Source: Acidimicrobiaceae bacterium (GTDB lineage: Bacteria; Actinomycetota; Acidimicrobiia; Acidimicrobiales; RAAP-2). From it: DNA of 64,000 nt. Location: contig PKWW01000067.1 of assembly GCA_003132165.1 (NCBI GenBank), positions 1-64,000 of the forward strand, written 5' to 3'. The notes under the pieces are model-generated. The model did not search any database. It saw only the letters and a program-made list of their open reading frames with translations, and was not told the DNA's origin. Every line of letters begins with the position of its first letter. Within the stretch, counting starts at the first letter, position 1. A program made the translations under genes and the position numbers. Below, piece after piece: positions 1 to 8,460 of the stretch.

Positions 1-86
1 GTATTACCGAAAGGTCTTTAAGAAGGTTTTGAGGTCACGCGCGACATTGGATTCGTCAGGGCCTCGGAAAACTCAAGGAGGTCATC

Positions 87-1676
87 ATGGACCTATTGAA
101 AGTATTCACTCGGTTGACTCTCTCGGTGTTGATGATGCTCACCGTCGGTTTTGGAATAGGCGCGGCGTCCGGCACGGAAACCTTGACTACGGCAGGGCAA
201 AATCTGAACTTGTGCACGGCTGGCGCACCTGGTTATCCGTATCGGGGGTACTGCGCGACGCTCGGCGGCCGCAATACCTTTTATGGGCTCTACGGCCCGG
301 GTTTTCCCACCTCGGTGGGTTGGGGTCTGTGTGCCGCTTCCCCGTTAGTCGGTGGGAACTATCCGTCACCGAAGTTCGATTATGTAGCTTCGGGCCCGCC
401 GAGCGGTGCTAACGGCACGCTGTTCCCGGCGCTGGGCTACGCGCTGTCCGAAGCCCAGAGCCTGGGCTGGGTCACCAGCGGGCGATCAGGTCGTTTCACA
501 TCGAATCAAATGGGTGCCGCGACCAAGCTCGTTTACAACAATGTGGCCTGGGGGTCCGCCCTGCCGACAGGTGACCCCGGTACGACTGCCGCGATCAACG
601 ACCTCCGCACCCTCATGAACGAAGCGGCCGGCATCACAGCGAAGCCGACGATCAGAGTGACGTTGACGGGCGGCGTTCCGGATGCGGTCGCGACGATCTC
701 AGTGAGAGCATCTGGAATGAATAAGGGCCTTTCGGGCACGCCGGTTCGCCTAGTGCTAACTGGTGCGACGTTGCGGGGTTCGACTGCCACGACCACAATG
801 GTCACTACGGGTACGAATGGGACCAGTTCGGTGCCAATCACATTGACTGGCACCACGACAGGGGCAGTCAAGGTTGTCGCGAAGGCGACCCTTGGTACGC
901 CGGGTCTAACATTCTGGTCACCCGCGAACAGCTCCTCAGCGGCCCAGGTGATCGCAGCACCAAAGGTGGCGACCTCAACCACGGTTACCGGGACGTTCGC
1001 TTCGGCTGGTTCGGGTGGTCCGGGTGGACCTGCTGGTTCTGCCGGTGCTGTTGGTCCCGCTGGTCCCGCTGGTCCTGCTGGTCCCGCCGGCGCAGTCGGC
1101 GCCACTGGTCCTGCTGGTGCTACCGGTCCTGCCGGTCCCACCGGCGCAACCGGCGCAACCGGCGCTACCGGTTCCACTGGTGCTACCGGTCCCGCTGGCA
1201 CCACCGGTCCTGTTGGTCCTGCTGGTCCCGCTGGTCCCACCGGTGCCACCGGTACTGTGGGTTACGGGGAGTTCTTCGCTCTGATGCCTCCTGATAACTC
1301 AGCCACGGTAGCGGCCGGTAGCGCAGTCCAATTTCCAGAGCTAGGTCCCAACGACGGGACTAGCAACATAACAAATCTGACTGCCTCGACGTTCAAACTG
1401 GCGGCTATCGGGACGTACCAGATCTTCTTCGAAGTTTCGGTTGATGAGCCTGGCCAGTTGGAAATTACACTGAACGGTGTAGCGCAGGCCTATACGGTCG
1501 TTGGACGAGCAACAGTAACGTCTCAAATCGTCGGCGAGTCCTTGGTGACCACTACCTCCGTAAATAGCGTGATTTCGATCATCAACCCGGCGGGCAACGC
1601 GGCGCCCTTGACCATTACACCCGATGCGGGGGGTACGCACGCGGCCAGTGCCACGTTGGTAATCGAAAAGTTCTAG
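87..1676 (+). CDS. Secreted collagen-like protein with BclA-type C-terminal domain
   Basis: 529 residues. An N-terminal signal peptide (about residues 1-27) is followed by a Cys-containing globular region of roughly 120 residues, a Thr/Ser/Val-rich beta-type region, and 28 uninterrupted Gly-X-Y triplets at residues 308-391 (GPA, GAT and GPT dominate, no charged residues). The last 135 residues resemble the C-terminal trimerising jelly-roll of Bacillus BclA-like and other bacterial collagen-like proteins ([32 protein letters not shown] segments). Known members form surface filaments; Thr in the Y position is a common glycosylation site. Start chosen because AAGGAGG lies 6 bases before the ATG. 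No LPxTG or membrane anchor is visible, so attachment to the cell is unclear. The specific role is unknown. Confidence 0.85.
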   Translation: MDLLKVFTRLTLSVLMMLTVGFGIGAASGTETLTTAGQNLNLCTAGAPGYPYRGYCATLGGRNTFYGLYGPGFPTSVGWGLCAASPLVGGNYPSPKFDYVASGPPSGANGTLFPALGYALSEAQSLGWVTSGRSGRFTSNQMGAATKLVYNNVAWGSALPTGDPGTTAAINDLRTLMNEAAGITAKPTIRVTLTGGVPDAVATISVRASGMNKGLSGTPVRLVLTGATLRGSTATTTMVTTGTNGTSSVPITLTGTTTGAVKVVAKATLGTPGLTFWSPANSSSAAQVIAAPKVATSTTVTGTFASAGSGGPGGPAGSAGAVGPAGPAGPAGPAGAVGATGPAGATGPAGPTGATGATGATGSTGATGPAGTTGPVGPAGPAGPTGATGTVGYGEFFALMPPDNSATVAAGSAVQFPELGPNDGTSNITNLTASTFKLAAIGTYQIFFEVSVDEPGQLEITLNGVAQAYTVVGRATVTSQIVGESLVTTTSVNSVISIINPAGNAAPLTITPDAGGTHAASATLVIEKF

Positions 1677-1686
1677 GCGGAATTCC

Positions 1687-1737
1687 CTCTCAGGAGTTCG
1701 GTCGCCCTTAAGTGCGACCGAACTCCTGAGAGTTTTT
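1687..1737 (+). terminator. Rho-independent terminator of the collagen-like gene
   Basis: Two perfectly complementary 19-base arms (1687-1705 and 1714-1732) enclose an 8-base loop and are followed immediately by five T residues. It starts 10 bases after the stop codon of the collagen-like gene, so that gene is probably a single transcription unit. Confidence 0.93.
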
Positions 1738-2245
1738 CCTCCGTTCGGCGGGACAGCAGTTTCATAGTTCTGCTGATCACGATGACGCGACAGATTTCAT
1801 GGCGGGCCGTACCAACTGCAGAGCCGCATCCAATGGACCTTGTTCTCCGCAAAAACCCTGGTCGAATGCTCTGCACACCCCGAGTGCACACCCAGTTGCA
1901 CTGGTCGACTCTTCTCGCTGAAGTCTTAAGTCCAAGATTGCCGCGGCTAGTCATCACGCTAGATTCCTTCCAACGATGTGGTCGCCAATATTCGTTCACG
2001 TCGGAAATCTACCCGCCAGATGTGACGCCTGGACAGCAGCCTCCGTACGACTCGTGGCGGATAGCCGACACGACAGACGCGGGAGCGGATGACGCCCCTC
2101 CGCCAAACTCAGGACTCGATGGAGTGCAGTGTTGAGTGCGGGTTCGAATCGGAGGCCGGACATGAAACCGCACGTAATCACCGCGCCTCGTGAAGTCCTT
2201 CACTGTTTGCCGAAGGAGGTTCGGTGAGTTTCATCACGGCGACAC
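1738..2245. other. Intergenic region without recognisable gene
   Basis: About 500 bases between the terminator and the next gene. Open frames exist on both strands but none shows a ribosome binding site, a recognisable motif or plausible composition. It contains the first arm of the 20-bp inverted repeat (2200-2219). Nothing else is recognised. Confidence 0.5.
2200..2219 (+). repeat. Left arm of a 20-bp inverted repeat
   Basis: This 20-base segment (TCACTGTTTG followed by CCGAAGGAGG) is the exact reverse complement of 3032-3051. The match ends abruptly at both sides. The arms flank the orphan membrane-protein gene at 2246-2818. The inner end contains GAAGGAGG, a perfect Shine-Dalgarno-like core, so the repeat could be a duplicated gene leader rather than a mobile-element end. 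Confidence 0.75.
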
Positions 2246-2818
2246 CTACGTCAGGTTTGACAGGGCCACTACCACCAACGCCCAGAATGTCCCCCAACAC
2301 GACACGATCCCCAGCACCCCAACCACTGCGCCGCGTCGCCGGTATTGCGCCGCCCACCACTCTCGTCCCGTAAGCAGCCACCCAGCGCCACCCAGCGCCA
2401 GCGCCCAGAGCAGTGACACCGCCGCGGCCAATACCATCATCACATCAACACGGACGCGCCCACTCCTACTCAGCATCGAAAAGAACACCAGCAGGGCACT
2501 GCTCGCCCACGCACTGATGAACAGTCCCCGCGACCAGTGTCGCCGGGCTTGACTGCAGGAGGCCCTTCCAGCTCTGGCCACGCTGATGATGCTCGCCGCG
2601 ATTTCACACCCGAGCCCCACCACCATCCCAATCATCGCCACCCCAACCCCAATGCTGCCCGGAGATCCTGACCCGCTGGAATGACGCAGCACTGTGACAC
2701 AGATCACCGCTACCACCGCGCTAACGCCAAAGCCCCACTGCGCGACCGCAAGTAACCGTGACGTCACCGCCCACCATCGCCCCTCGTATAACTCAATAGG
2801 GGCTTGGGGTTCTTCCAT
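2246..2818 (-). CDS. Hypothetical multi-pass membrane protein
   Basis: 190 residues when started at the ATG at 2818, which is preferred because the upstream extension of the frame is hydrophilic and not protein-like. Four or five hydrophobic helices alternate with short Arg-rich loops (for example GRASCSQARRHW and REWWAAQYRRR). A short polar N-terminus with ELYEGRWW precedes the first helix. No family is recognised. It stands alone between two copies of a 20-bp inverted repeat and close to tRNA-Val. Whether it is expressed is uncertain, since no convincing ribosome binding site is seen. Confidence 0.5.
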   Translation of the reverse strand: MEEPQAPIELYEGRWWAVTSRLLAVAQWGFGVSAVVAVICVTVLRHSSGSGSPGSIGVGVAMIGMVVGLGCEIAASIISVARAGRASCSQARRHWSRGLFISAWASSALLVFFSMLSRSGRVRVDVMMVLAAAVSLLWALALGGAGWLLTGREWWAAQYRRRGAVVGVLGIVSCWGTFWALVVVALSNLT

Positions 2819-3128
2819 GCAACGTACTGTCCCGTCGTCGTAGTTTCGCGCCCCGTTCAACCAGTTTGCACACCTAACGGTATCTTGAGTTTTAACGTCT
2901 GAAGGCCCCTGGCCACGGATCGTGTGGTCGTTGTTGAAGTATTCGAGAGATTTGCCACTGGCAACGGACATCCTGACCAACCCCAGCGAGACTCGGACTC
3001 GCTTCTTCAGTTTGAGAAGCTGTTGACTTACCCTCCTTCGGCAAACAGTGACCCGATGGGGCGTGGTAATTACCGTACGGGATCAGATCAGGGGCCGACG
3101 TCGGGACGCCGAGTACCTCGGGCAACAG
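2819..3128. other. Intergenic region between orphan membrane protein and tRNA-Val
   Basis: 310 bases with no supported gene. It holds the right arm of the 20-bp inverted repeat (3032-3051) and a small hairpin at 3001-3020 (GCTTCT/AGAAGC). It is also the 3' flank of tRNA-Val, a typical integration position, but no integrase or duplicated tRNA end is seen. Confidence 0.5.
3032..3051 (-). repeat. Right arm of a 20-bp inverted repeat
   Basis: Exact reverse complement of 2200-2219. The arms are about 810 bases apart and enclose the membrane-protein gene. No target-site duplication or transposase is visible around either arm. Confidence 0.75.
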
Positions 3129-3202
3129 TGGGCCGTACAGGACTTGAACCTGTGACCCCTTGCGTGTCATGCAAGTGCGCTACCAGACTGCGCCAACGGC
3201 CC
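3129..3202 (-). tRNA. tRNA-Val (anticodon GAC)
   Basis: Folds as a full cloverleaf on the minus strand: acceptor stem GGGCCGT/ACGGCCC, D stem GCGC/GCGC, anticodon stem CTTGC/GCAAG around loop ATGACAC (anticodon GAC, reading GTC/GTT Val codons), T stem ACAGG/CCTGT with TTCAAGT loop. The discriminator is A, and CCA is not encoded (the next bases are CTG). Confidence 0.95.
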
Positions 3203-3259
3203 CTAAGGGTTCCAACCTTACCACTTGGCCAATGTCCGAAAACGCCCACTACCAACGAC

Positions 3260-3922
3260 TTAGCGCGATTCGACGCTTTCACTCGGTACCTCGATTGCCG
3301 GTACGAGGTCCAGTGCGATCTGTCCTTCGTTGTTGCGAACCACCTGTTCGATGAAGACCTCCACCGTCGCACGTGCGTCACCCAGTGCTTCGTGGCCGCC
3401 CGGTTCAACGTCATAATGGCGACACAAGTATTCGAGTCCCCGTCGAGGACGCTCCGCGCGACTGGGTTCGATGGCGAGGTCATGTTCGATGACATCGATC
3501 ACCTGGAGCCGCGCAAGGTCGAAGGATTCGTCACTCAGCGACTTGGCGAAGACCGATTCATAACTTCGCCGCAGCATCTCCAAGTCGAAACGCACGACGT
3601 TGGCGCCGACGATGTAAGCGCCCTGCTCCTGATATCGACGAAGTATGTCGACCGCCCGAGCCAGGCCGCCTGGGACGCTGAAGACCGAGTCGGTCCCCCT
3701 TTTCGTCTCGATATCCTCCAACGAAAGCCCGTGGACCCTTTGCGCGGCGGGCGCAATGGCCCGGTCGGGCACCACGTAGAACTGCTCGCTCCACTCCAGT
3801 TTTCCGTACCGGTAAGCGCAGAAACCGTAGGAGATGGCCCGCTCCGTGGCGACGTCGAGACCGGTCGTCTCCGTGTCAAAGCCCACGATGAGCTCGGGCA
3901 CCCGCAGATACTTTTTCGCCAC
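3260..3922 (-). CDS. DEDDh 3'-5' exonuclease (DnaQ/epsilon-like)
   Basis: 220 residues, a single exonuclease domain of the DnaQ superfamily. ExoI motif is FDTETTGLD with Asp16 and Glu18; ExoII is VRFDLEML with Asp113; ExoIII is HEALGDA with His177 and Asp182. All five DEDDh catalytic residues for two-metal hydrolysis are therefore present. It lacks the polymerase-binding extension of a full epsilon subunit, and the short C-terminus has no recognised domain. Such free-standing proteins act as proofreading, repair or RNA-trimming exonucleases; the substrate cannot be told. GTG start at 3922. It is divergent from the L,D-transpeptidase gene. Confidence 0.85.
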   Translation of the reverse strand: MAKKYLRVPELIVGFDTETTGLDVATERAISYGFCAYRYGKLEWSEQFYVVPDRAIAPAAQRVHGLSLEDIETKRGTDSVFSVPGGLARAVDILRRYQEQGAYIVGANVVRFDLEMLRRSYESVFAKSLSDESFDLARLQVIDVIEHDLAIEPSRAERPRRGLEYLCRHYDVEPGGHEALGDARATVEVFIEQVVRNNEGQIALDLVPAIEVPSESVESR

Positions 3923-4033
3923 GCATCAACCTTTGCAGCCAGGTGTCACACGGCAACTGGTCGAACTCCAAAATATCGCACGCGAGCTCCCACCCCCGGT
4001 CGCGCGTAACCCAATTGTTATATAGCGCTCTGG

Positions 4034-4061
4034 TTGGATTCCTGACTCGAATCAGTAAGAT
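4034..4061 (+). promoter_or_regulatory. Probable leaderless promoter of the first L,D-transpeptidase gene
   Basis: TTGGAT (4034-4039), a 16-base spacer and TAAGAT (4056-4061). The -10 box ends 7 bases before the ATG at 4069, so the transcript would begin at or next to the start codon. No Shine-Dalgarno sequence precedes the ATG, which fits leaderless initiation as is common in actinobacteria. Confidence 0.5.
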
Positions 4062-4068
4062 TGAGCGA

Positions 4069-5016
4069 ATGAAATCTCCCCAGCGTGCATTCCTCTTCTG
4101 TTCGTTGGCGGCAACAGCACTCCTCGGCTCGCAGTTGCTCGTGCCTCTCGCCCAGGCGAGCAAGAACTCCTCGATCAGTTCGCTCCTGAGCAAGGTGGAC
4201 AAGGTCCCCTTCTCGATCCGCCTGGAGGACCAGTTCCTCGCCACCCTGCGCTACCTGCCAGTGAACTTCCAACGGGCCGGTTCGGTGCCATCGACAACGA
4301 CGACGACCACGACGACGCTACCGACGACCACGACGACGGTTTCGTCAACGACGTCCACCACTTCCACCCCGAGCACGACGACCACGACGACGGCTTCGTC
4401 AACGACGACCACCACACCGACGACTGCCCCCAGTCCGATCGTGCTGCAACAGGGCGCCTACGTGTGGCGCTTCAGCTTGCCGTCAGTGCTGAAGTCACAG
4501 TGGAAGAAGGGGACCAACAACAACGTCCTCAAGGGCGCCTTGATGCGATTCCAGTCCGACCACGGACTCAACTGGACCGGTGCGATGGATACGACGACGT
4601 GGCACGCGCTCGTCACCGCAGTGATCAAGAAGCAGTATGACCGGACCAACTACAGCTACGTCGTTGTCAACAAGTCCCTCCCCCAGTCCCTGAAGCTCTA
4701 CATCAACGGCCACGTCTTCTTTACGGCTGACGTCAACACCGGCATTTCGGTCGCACCGACCGCGAACGGGACGTACCCCGTGTACGCGCGCTACACGACG
4801 ACCACCATGTCGGGCACCGAGCCCAATGGCCAGGCCTATCACGACACCGGCATCCCGTGGGTGTCGTATTTTCACGGTGGCGATGCGCTGCACGGGTTCC
4901 TTCGTTCCCAGTACGGCTACCCCCAGAGTCTGGGATGTGTCGAGATGACCTACGCGCACGCCGCGATCGTCTGGCCCCACACCCCCATCGGAACCCTGGT
5001 CACCGTCCAGTCCTGA
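4069..5016 (+). CDS. Secreted L,D-transpeptidase (YkuD) with peptidoglycan-binding region and Thr-rich linker
   Basis: 315 residues. Signal peptide (about 1-30, cleavage near LAQA), a short N-terminal segment, a Thr/Ser-rich low-complexity linker (about 75-122), a PG_binding_1-like repeat (LKGALMRFQSDHGL) and a C-terminal YkuD catalytic domain. The catalytic motif is SLGCVEM with Cys290, preceded by the conserved His of LHGF. The usual family signature is S/T-H-G-C-x-R/N, so the His next to Gly and the Arg are replaced here. The enzyme would make 3-3 cross-links or attach proteins to peptidoglycan outside the membrane. A paralogue lies at 11554-12591. The ATG at 4069 is preferred over upstream starts because it begins the signal peptide and sits just after a -10 box. 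Confidence 0.88.
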   Translation: MKSPQRAFLFCSLAATALLGSQLLVPLAQASKNSSISSLLSKVDKVPFSIRLEDQFLATLRYLPVNFQRAGSVPSTTTTTTTTLPTTTTTVSSTTSTTSTPSTTTTTTASSTTTTTPTTAPSPIVLQQGAYVWRFSLPSVLKSQWKKGTNNNVLKGALMRFQSDHGLNWTGAMDTTTWHALVTAVIKKQYDRTNYSYVVVNKSLPQSLKLYINGHVFFTADVNTGISVAPTANGTYPVYARYTTTTMSGTEPNGQAYHDTGIPWVSYFHGGDALHGFLRSQYGYPQSLGCVEMTYAHAAIVWPHTPIGTLVTVQS

Positions 5017-5062
5017 TCCTCGCCGCGTAGCGCCGGCGAGCCACTGTCTATATGGTGTGCTC

Positions 5063-6091
5063 ATGGACCTTCACAACCTCGGCCGCACCGGCATCAAAGT
5101 AAGCCCCCTCTGCCTCGGCGCCATGATGTTCGGCGCCTGGGGCAACCCTGATCACGACGAGTCGGTGCGCATCATCCATCGCGCTCTCGACGAGGGCATC
5201 AACTTCATCGACACCGCCGACGTCTACTCACAGGGGGAATCCGAGGTCATCGTCGGAAAAGCCCTCTCAACGGTCGAGCGCTCCAAGGTCGTGCTCGCGA
5301 CCAAGGTGCACTCCCCGATGGGTGACGACCCGAACTCACAGGGCAATTCACGTCGCTGGATCATCGCCGAATGCGACAACAGCCTGCGCCGTCTCGGCAC
5401 CGACTACATCGACCTCTACCAAATCCATCGTCCCGACGAGGGCGTCGACATCGACGAGACGCTCGGGGCATTGAGTGACCTCGTCCACCAGGGCAAGATC
5501 CGTCTCTTCGGCAGCTCCACGTTCCCCGCCGAACAGATCGTCGAGGCCCAATGGGTCGCCGAACGTCGAGGGCGCGAGAGGTTCCGCACCGAGCAGCCGC
5601 CGTACTCGATCCTCGTGCGCGGCATCGAGCGCGACGTACTGCCGGTCGCCCAGCAGTACGGGATGGGAGTGCTTCCCTGGAGCCCGCTCGCCGGCGGTTG
5701 GCTGTCCGGCAGGTTCGGCATCGGCAAGGAAAACACGAGCAACCGCGCTTCGCGCATCCCCAATCGGTACGACCTGACACTGCCCGAGAACCAGCGAAAG
5801 CTCGAAGTGGTCACCGAACTCGATCTCGTCGCCAAAGAGGCCGGGCTCACGATGATCGAGATGGCGCTCGCGTTCGTACTCGAGCACCCCGCCATCAGCG
5901 CCGCGATCATTGGACCACGAACGATGGAACAACTCGAATCACAGCTCAACGCGCCGAACATCCGCCTCGACGAATCAGTGCTCGACCGGATCGACGAAAT
6001 CGTGCCCCCGGGCACCAATATCAATGCGGCCGATGCGGGTTGGTCGCCCTCGGTGCTCACGAAGCCGCGCAAGCGGCGCCGTCACCATTGA
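5063..6091 (+). CDS. Aldo/keto reductase
   Basis: 342 residues, a full-length AKR TIM-barrel protein. The N-terminus (NLGRTGIKVSPLCLGAMMFG) and IDTADVYSQGESE carry the catalytic Asp and Tyr; ATKVHSP carries the catalytic Lys; the QIHRPD segment supplies the His. NADPH-binding GPRTMEQLESQLNA lies near the C-terminus. Members reduce aldehydes and ketones with NADPH; this one resembles the YajO/Tas-like branch, and the substrate is unknown. ATG at 5063 is preferred over GTG at 5057 because TATGGT at 5051-5056 looks like a -10 element 6 bases ahead of it. The gene converges on the HAD gene with a 13-base gap. Confidence 0.9.
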   Translation: MDLHNLGRTGIKVSPLCLGAMMFGAWGNPDHDESVRIIHRALDEGINFIDTADVYSQGESEVIVGKALSTVERSKVVLATKVHSPMGDDPNSQGNSRRWIIAECDNSLRRLGTDYIDLYQIHRPDEGVDIDETLGALSDLVHQGKIRLFGSSTFPAEQIVEAQWVAERRGRERFRTEQPPYSILVRGIERDVLPVAQQYGMGVLPWSPLAGGWLSGRFGIGKENTSNRASRIPNRYDLTLPENQRKLEVVTELDLVAKEAGLTMIEMALAFVLEHPAISAAIIGPRTMEQLESQLNAPNIRLDESVLDRIDEIVPPGTNINAADAGWSPSVLTKPRKRRRHH

Positions 6092-6104
6092 TAAGTGGCG
6101 GGCT

Positions 6105-6941
6105 CTAGGAATCCTTGAGCGACGCCTCAATCTCGTCGGCGAGGACGGCAACCGAACTGATCACCCGCGACGGCCGATAGGGATAGCGGTTCGCCGCGGC
6201 TTCATCGGACACTCCCGAAAGGACGAGCACCGTGTGCAGACCCGCCTCAAGGCCCCCGACGACATCGGTGTCCATGCGATCACCGATCATGGCGGTCGTC
6301 TCGGAGTGGGCGTTGAGTTTTCGAAGTGCCGATCGCATCATGAGCGGGTTCGGTTTGCCCACGAAATAGGGCGTCTTGCCGGTCGCTTTGCTGATCAGCG
6401 CCGCCACGGCCCCGGTGGCGGGTAGGGGCCCGTCAACGCTCGGTCCCGTGGCGTCGGGGTTCGTGGCGATGAATCGCTTCCCCTCGGCGACGAGGCGCAC
6501 GGCCTTGGTGATCTGCTCGAAACTGTACGTCCGGGTCTCCCCGATCACGACGTAGTCGGGGTCATTCTCGGACTGGGTGTAACCAACATCGTGCAGTGCG
6601 GTCGTGAGTCCCACCTCGCCAATGACGAACGCCGAACCGTTGGGCCGCTGGGACTGCAAGAAGCCCGCAGTCGCGAGCGCCGAAGTCCAAATGTTCTCCT
6701 CGGGCACCTCAATGCCGCTCCACTTGAGTCGAGCGCTCAGGTCGCGTCGCGTGAATATCGAATTGTTCGTGAGTACCAGGAATGGCGTCTCGGTCTTTCG
6801 AAGCAGTTCCAGGAAGCGGTTCGCGCCCTCGATCGGGTGCTCTTCTCGCACCAGCACGCCATCCATGTCGATGAGCCACGAACTAATCTCAGAGGCGTGC
6901 GCCACCTTGGGAGTGATTAAGGAACCTTTGACGGTGGGCAA
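6105..6941 (-). CDS. HAD-superfamily IIA phosphatase (NagD-like)
   Basis: About 278 residues. Motif I is DMDGVLV with the nucleophile Asp, motif II LTNNS, motif III Lys in VGKPNPL, and motif IV GDRMDTD. The C2-type cap between motifs II and III (TNPDATGP) is typical of NagD/PGP-like phosphatases acting on small phosphorylated metabolites such as nucleotides or phosphoglycolate. The start is uncertain: the frame extends to a TTG at 6980, but TAGGAT at 6981-6986 looks like a -10 box and AGAGGAAA precedes the TTG at 6941, which is preferred here. GTG at 6965 is another option. Confidence 0.85.
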   Translation of the reverse strand: MPTVKGSLITPKVAHASEISSWLIDMDGVLVREEHPIEGANRFLELLRKTETPFLVLTNNSIFTRRDLSARLKWSGIEVPEENIWTSALATAGFLQSQRPNGSAFVIGEVGLTTALHDVGYTQSENDPDYVVIGETRTYSFEQITKAVRLVAEGKRFIATNPDATGPSVDGPLPATGAVAALISKATGKTPYFVGKPNPLMMRSALRKLNAHSETTAMIGDRMDTDVVGGLEAGLHTVLVLSGVSDEAAANRYPYRPSRVISSVAVLADEIEASLKDS

Positions 6942-7038
6942 GCTGGATTTCCTCTCGTAGAACACCTGGTTTGCAATCAAATCCTACTTGAGTGGTGTGA
7001 ACGCCTCGCGACGTCGAAGAGACACCCAGATGGTCGCT

Positions 7039-8460
7039 TTACACCGAGGGATCGAGGAACGAGATGACGTCGTTCGCGCCGTAATCCTCGCTCTCGCCAA
7101 GTAACTGGCGGATCTCGTTGACGCAGTCGCCGCTCGTCACCACGGGCAACTCTTTGACACCGTCGCTGCGGACCTGGCCGAGTCCACACGCGGCCATCAG
7201 CCCGTTGCAGAGACACAATCGCCCCACGGTCTCTTCGAGGGTGCCACCCTTGGCCAGATACGCGTCCACGGGCTCGCCCGGGCAGCGGTACCCAATGGTG
7301 CCGTCTTCTCTGGCGAAGGCGTCGCGCAGGTAGCCCAAGTCGCAGTTACGCTCGCGAAGGGCCACTTCCACTGGTTCTGACAACGTGCCCGCGACGGAGG
7401 CGACCTTGAAGGGGTACCCCGTCGTTGATGCCCGCACCGACGTGGCGACGGTCACCGAACCGTCTCGAATCTCGTCGAGCACGCGAGCGCGGAGCATCGG
7501 GTCGAGGCCTGATTCGCGGCAGTAGGCGAACAGCGTGCCCACCTGCACGCCGCTCGCACCCTCACCGAGGGCTTCGCGCACCTTCTCCGATGACGAGATA
7601 CCTCCCCCGATCCAAAATGGAATGCCGAGTTCGCGCAGCACCGCGTAGTCAACGCGGTCGCGGTCGCCGTAGACGGGGTTCTGATCCTCGTCGAGCGTCA
7701 ACTTACCTCGCGGCGGTGCATTGTGCCCTCCCGCGCTCGGACGCTCCACGACGAAACCGTCAATCGGGCCGTTGCTGCGCTTGGCGAGCGCGGTCGCCAG
7801 TACGTGCGACGAGACGATGCCGATGAACTTCGGGCGTGACAAAGGAACGCTCGTGTAACGAGAGGGGTCGAAGATGAGCGTCGGAGTCGATGTCGGTTCG
7901 GCGTCGCCCACGAGTTCGAGCGTCGTCTCGACGCCCTCAAGCAAGGCGAGTTGTTGGAGTATCCCCGGGATGTGCGTCGGCACACCCGCACCCATGAGCA
8001 CGTAGTCCACGTCGGCGAGCATCGCGCCGAAGAGCGTCGGCACGGTCGGCAACTGGACCTTGGTCAGCAGATTGATCCCGACGCGGCCGTCGTGACCTTC
8101 CTTTGCGAGAGCGACCTCGACGAAGGCGGCGAGCACGACCAGGTCCACCGATCGCTGCACGTTGCGATGGGTGAGCATCGGGACGGGCTTGTAGGGACTC
8201 GAAGGTTCTCGTCGCGTCGTCGCGTAGCGACGAAGGACCTCGTCGACGATGCTCTGGACGGGGAATCGGTCCAGAACCGCGCGCAAGTTGTCATCAACCC
8301 CGTCGTCCTGCAGACGCCGCGCGAACACGGCGTCAATGGCGGTGCCCGAGACCACACCGAGTTGACCCGACTTCGCGACGACCCGAGCGAGTGGCCACCC
8401 CGACACCGCAATGCCCATCCCGCCCTGGATCAGCCACGGAATATCGTCTGGACTGTTCAT
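7039..8460 (-). CDS. Nitronate monooxygenase / 2-nitropropane dioxygenase family protein
   Basis: 473 residues, an FMN-dependent TIM-barrel protein. WLIQGGMGIAVSG at the N-terminus, LMGAGVP, the SAGGHNAP segment with the catalytic-type His, and GGISSSEKVREALGEGASGVQVGT for FMN phosphate binding identify the family. The protein is about 100 residues longer than FabK or classical nitronate monooxygenases. The C-terminal part, with several Cys (RLCLCNGLMAACGLG), resembles the PfaD-like branch. It could detoxify nitronates or act as an enoyl reductase; the substrate cannot be told. ATG start at 8460. Its promoter is probably at 8529-8555. Confidence 0.85.
   Translation of the reverse strand: MNSPDDIPWLIQGGMGIAVSGWPLARVVAKSGQLGVVSGTAIDAVFARRLQDDGVDDNLRAVLDRFPVQSIVDEVLRRYATTRREPSSPYKPVPMLTHRNVQRSVDLVVLAAFVEVALAKEGHDGRVGINLLTKVQLPTVPTLFGAMLADVDYVLMGAGVPTHIPGILQQLALLEGVETTLELVGDAEPTSTPTLIFDPSRYTSVPLSRPKFIGIVSSHVLATALAKRSNGPIDGFVVERPSAGGHNAPPRGKLTLDEDQNPVYGDRDRVDYAVLRELGIPFWIGGGISSSEKVREALGEGASGVQVGTLFAYCRESGLDPMLRARVLDEIRDGSVTVATSVRASTTGYPFKVASVAGTLSEPVEVALRERNCDLGYLRDAFAREDGTIGYRCPGEPVDAYLAKGGTLEETVGRLCLCNGLMAACGLGQVRSDGVKELPVVTSGDCVNEIRQLLGESEDYGANDVISFLDPSV

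Noticed and set aside
533-1249. Minus-strand frame opposite the collagen-like repeats
   Set aside because: The Gly-X-Y coding repeats stay open in several frames; the product is only Pro/Ala/Val repeats mirroring them.
1782-2135. 117-codon plus-strand frame after the collagen-like gene terminator
   Set aside because: No recognisable domain, ribosome binding site or typical codon use; treated as non-coding.
1-3128. Genomic island integrated at tRNA-Val
   Set aside because: The tRNA-adjacent accessory-looking genes are suggestive, but there is no integrase, no duplicated tRNA 3' end and only one boundary is in view.
3336-3360. LexA-like sequence CGAAC-N5-GTTCG
   Set aside because: The spacer is 5 bases instead of 4, and it lies inside the exonuclease coding region.
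4290-4430. ACGACG/ACCACG repeats resembling a microsatellite or repeat array
   Set aside because: They encode the in-frame Thr-rich linker of the L,D-transpeptidase; no regular unit with spacers.
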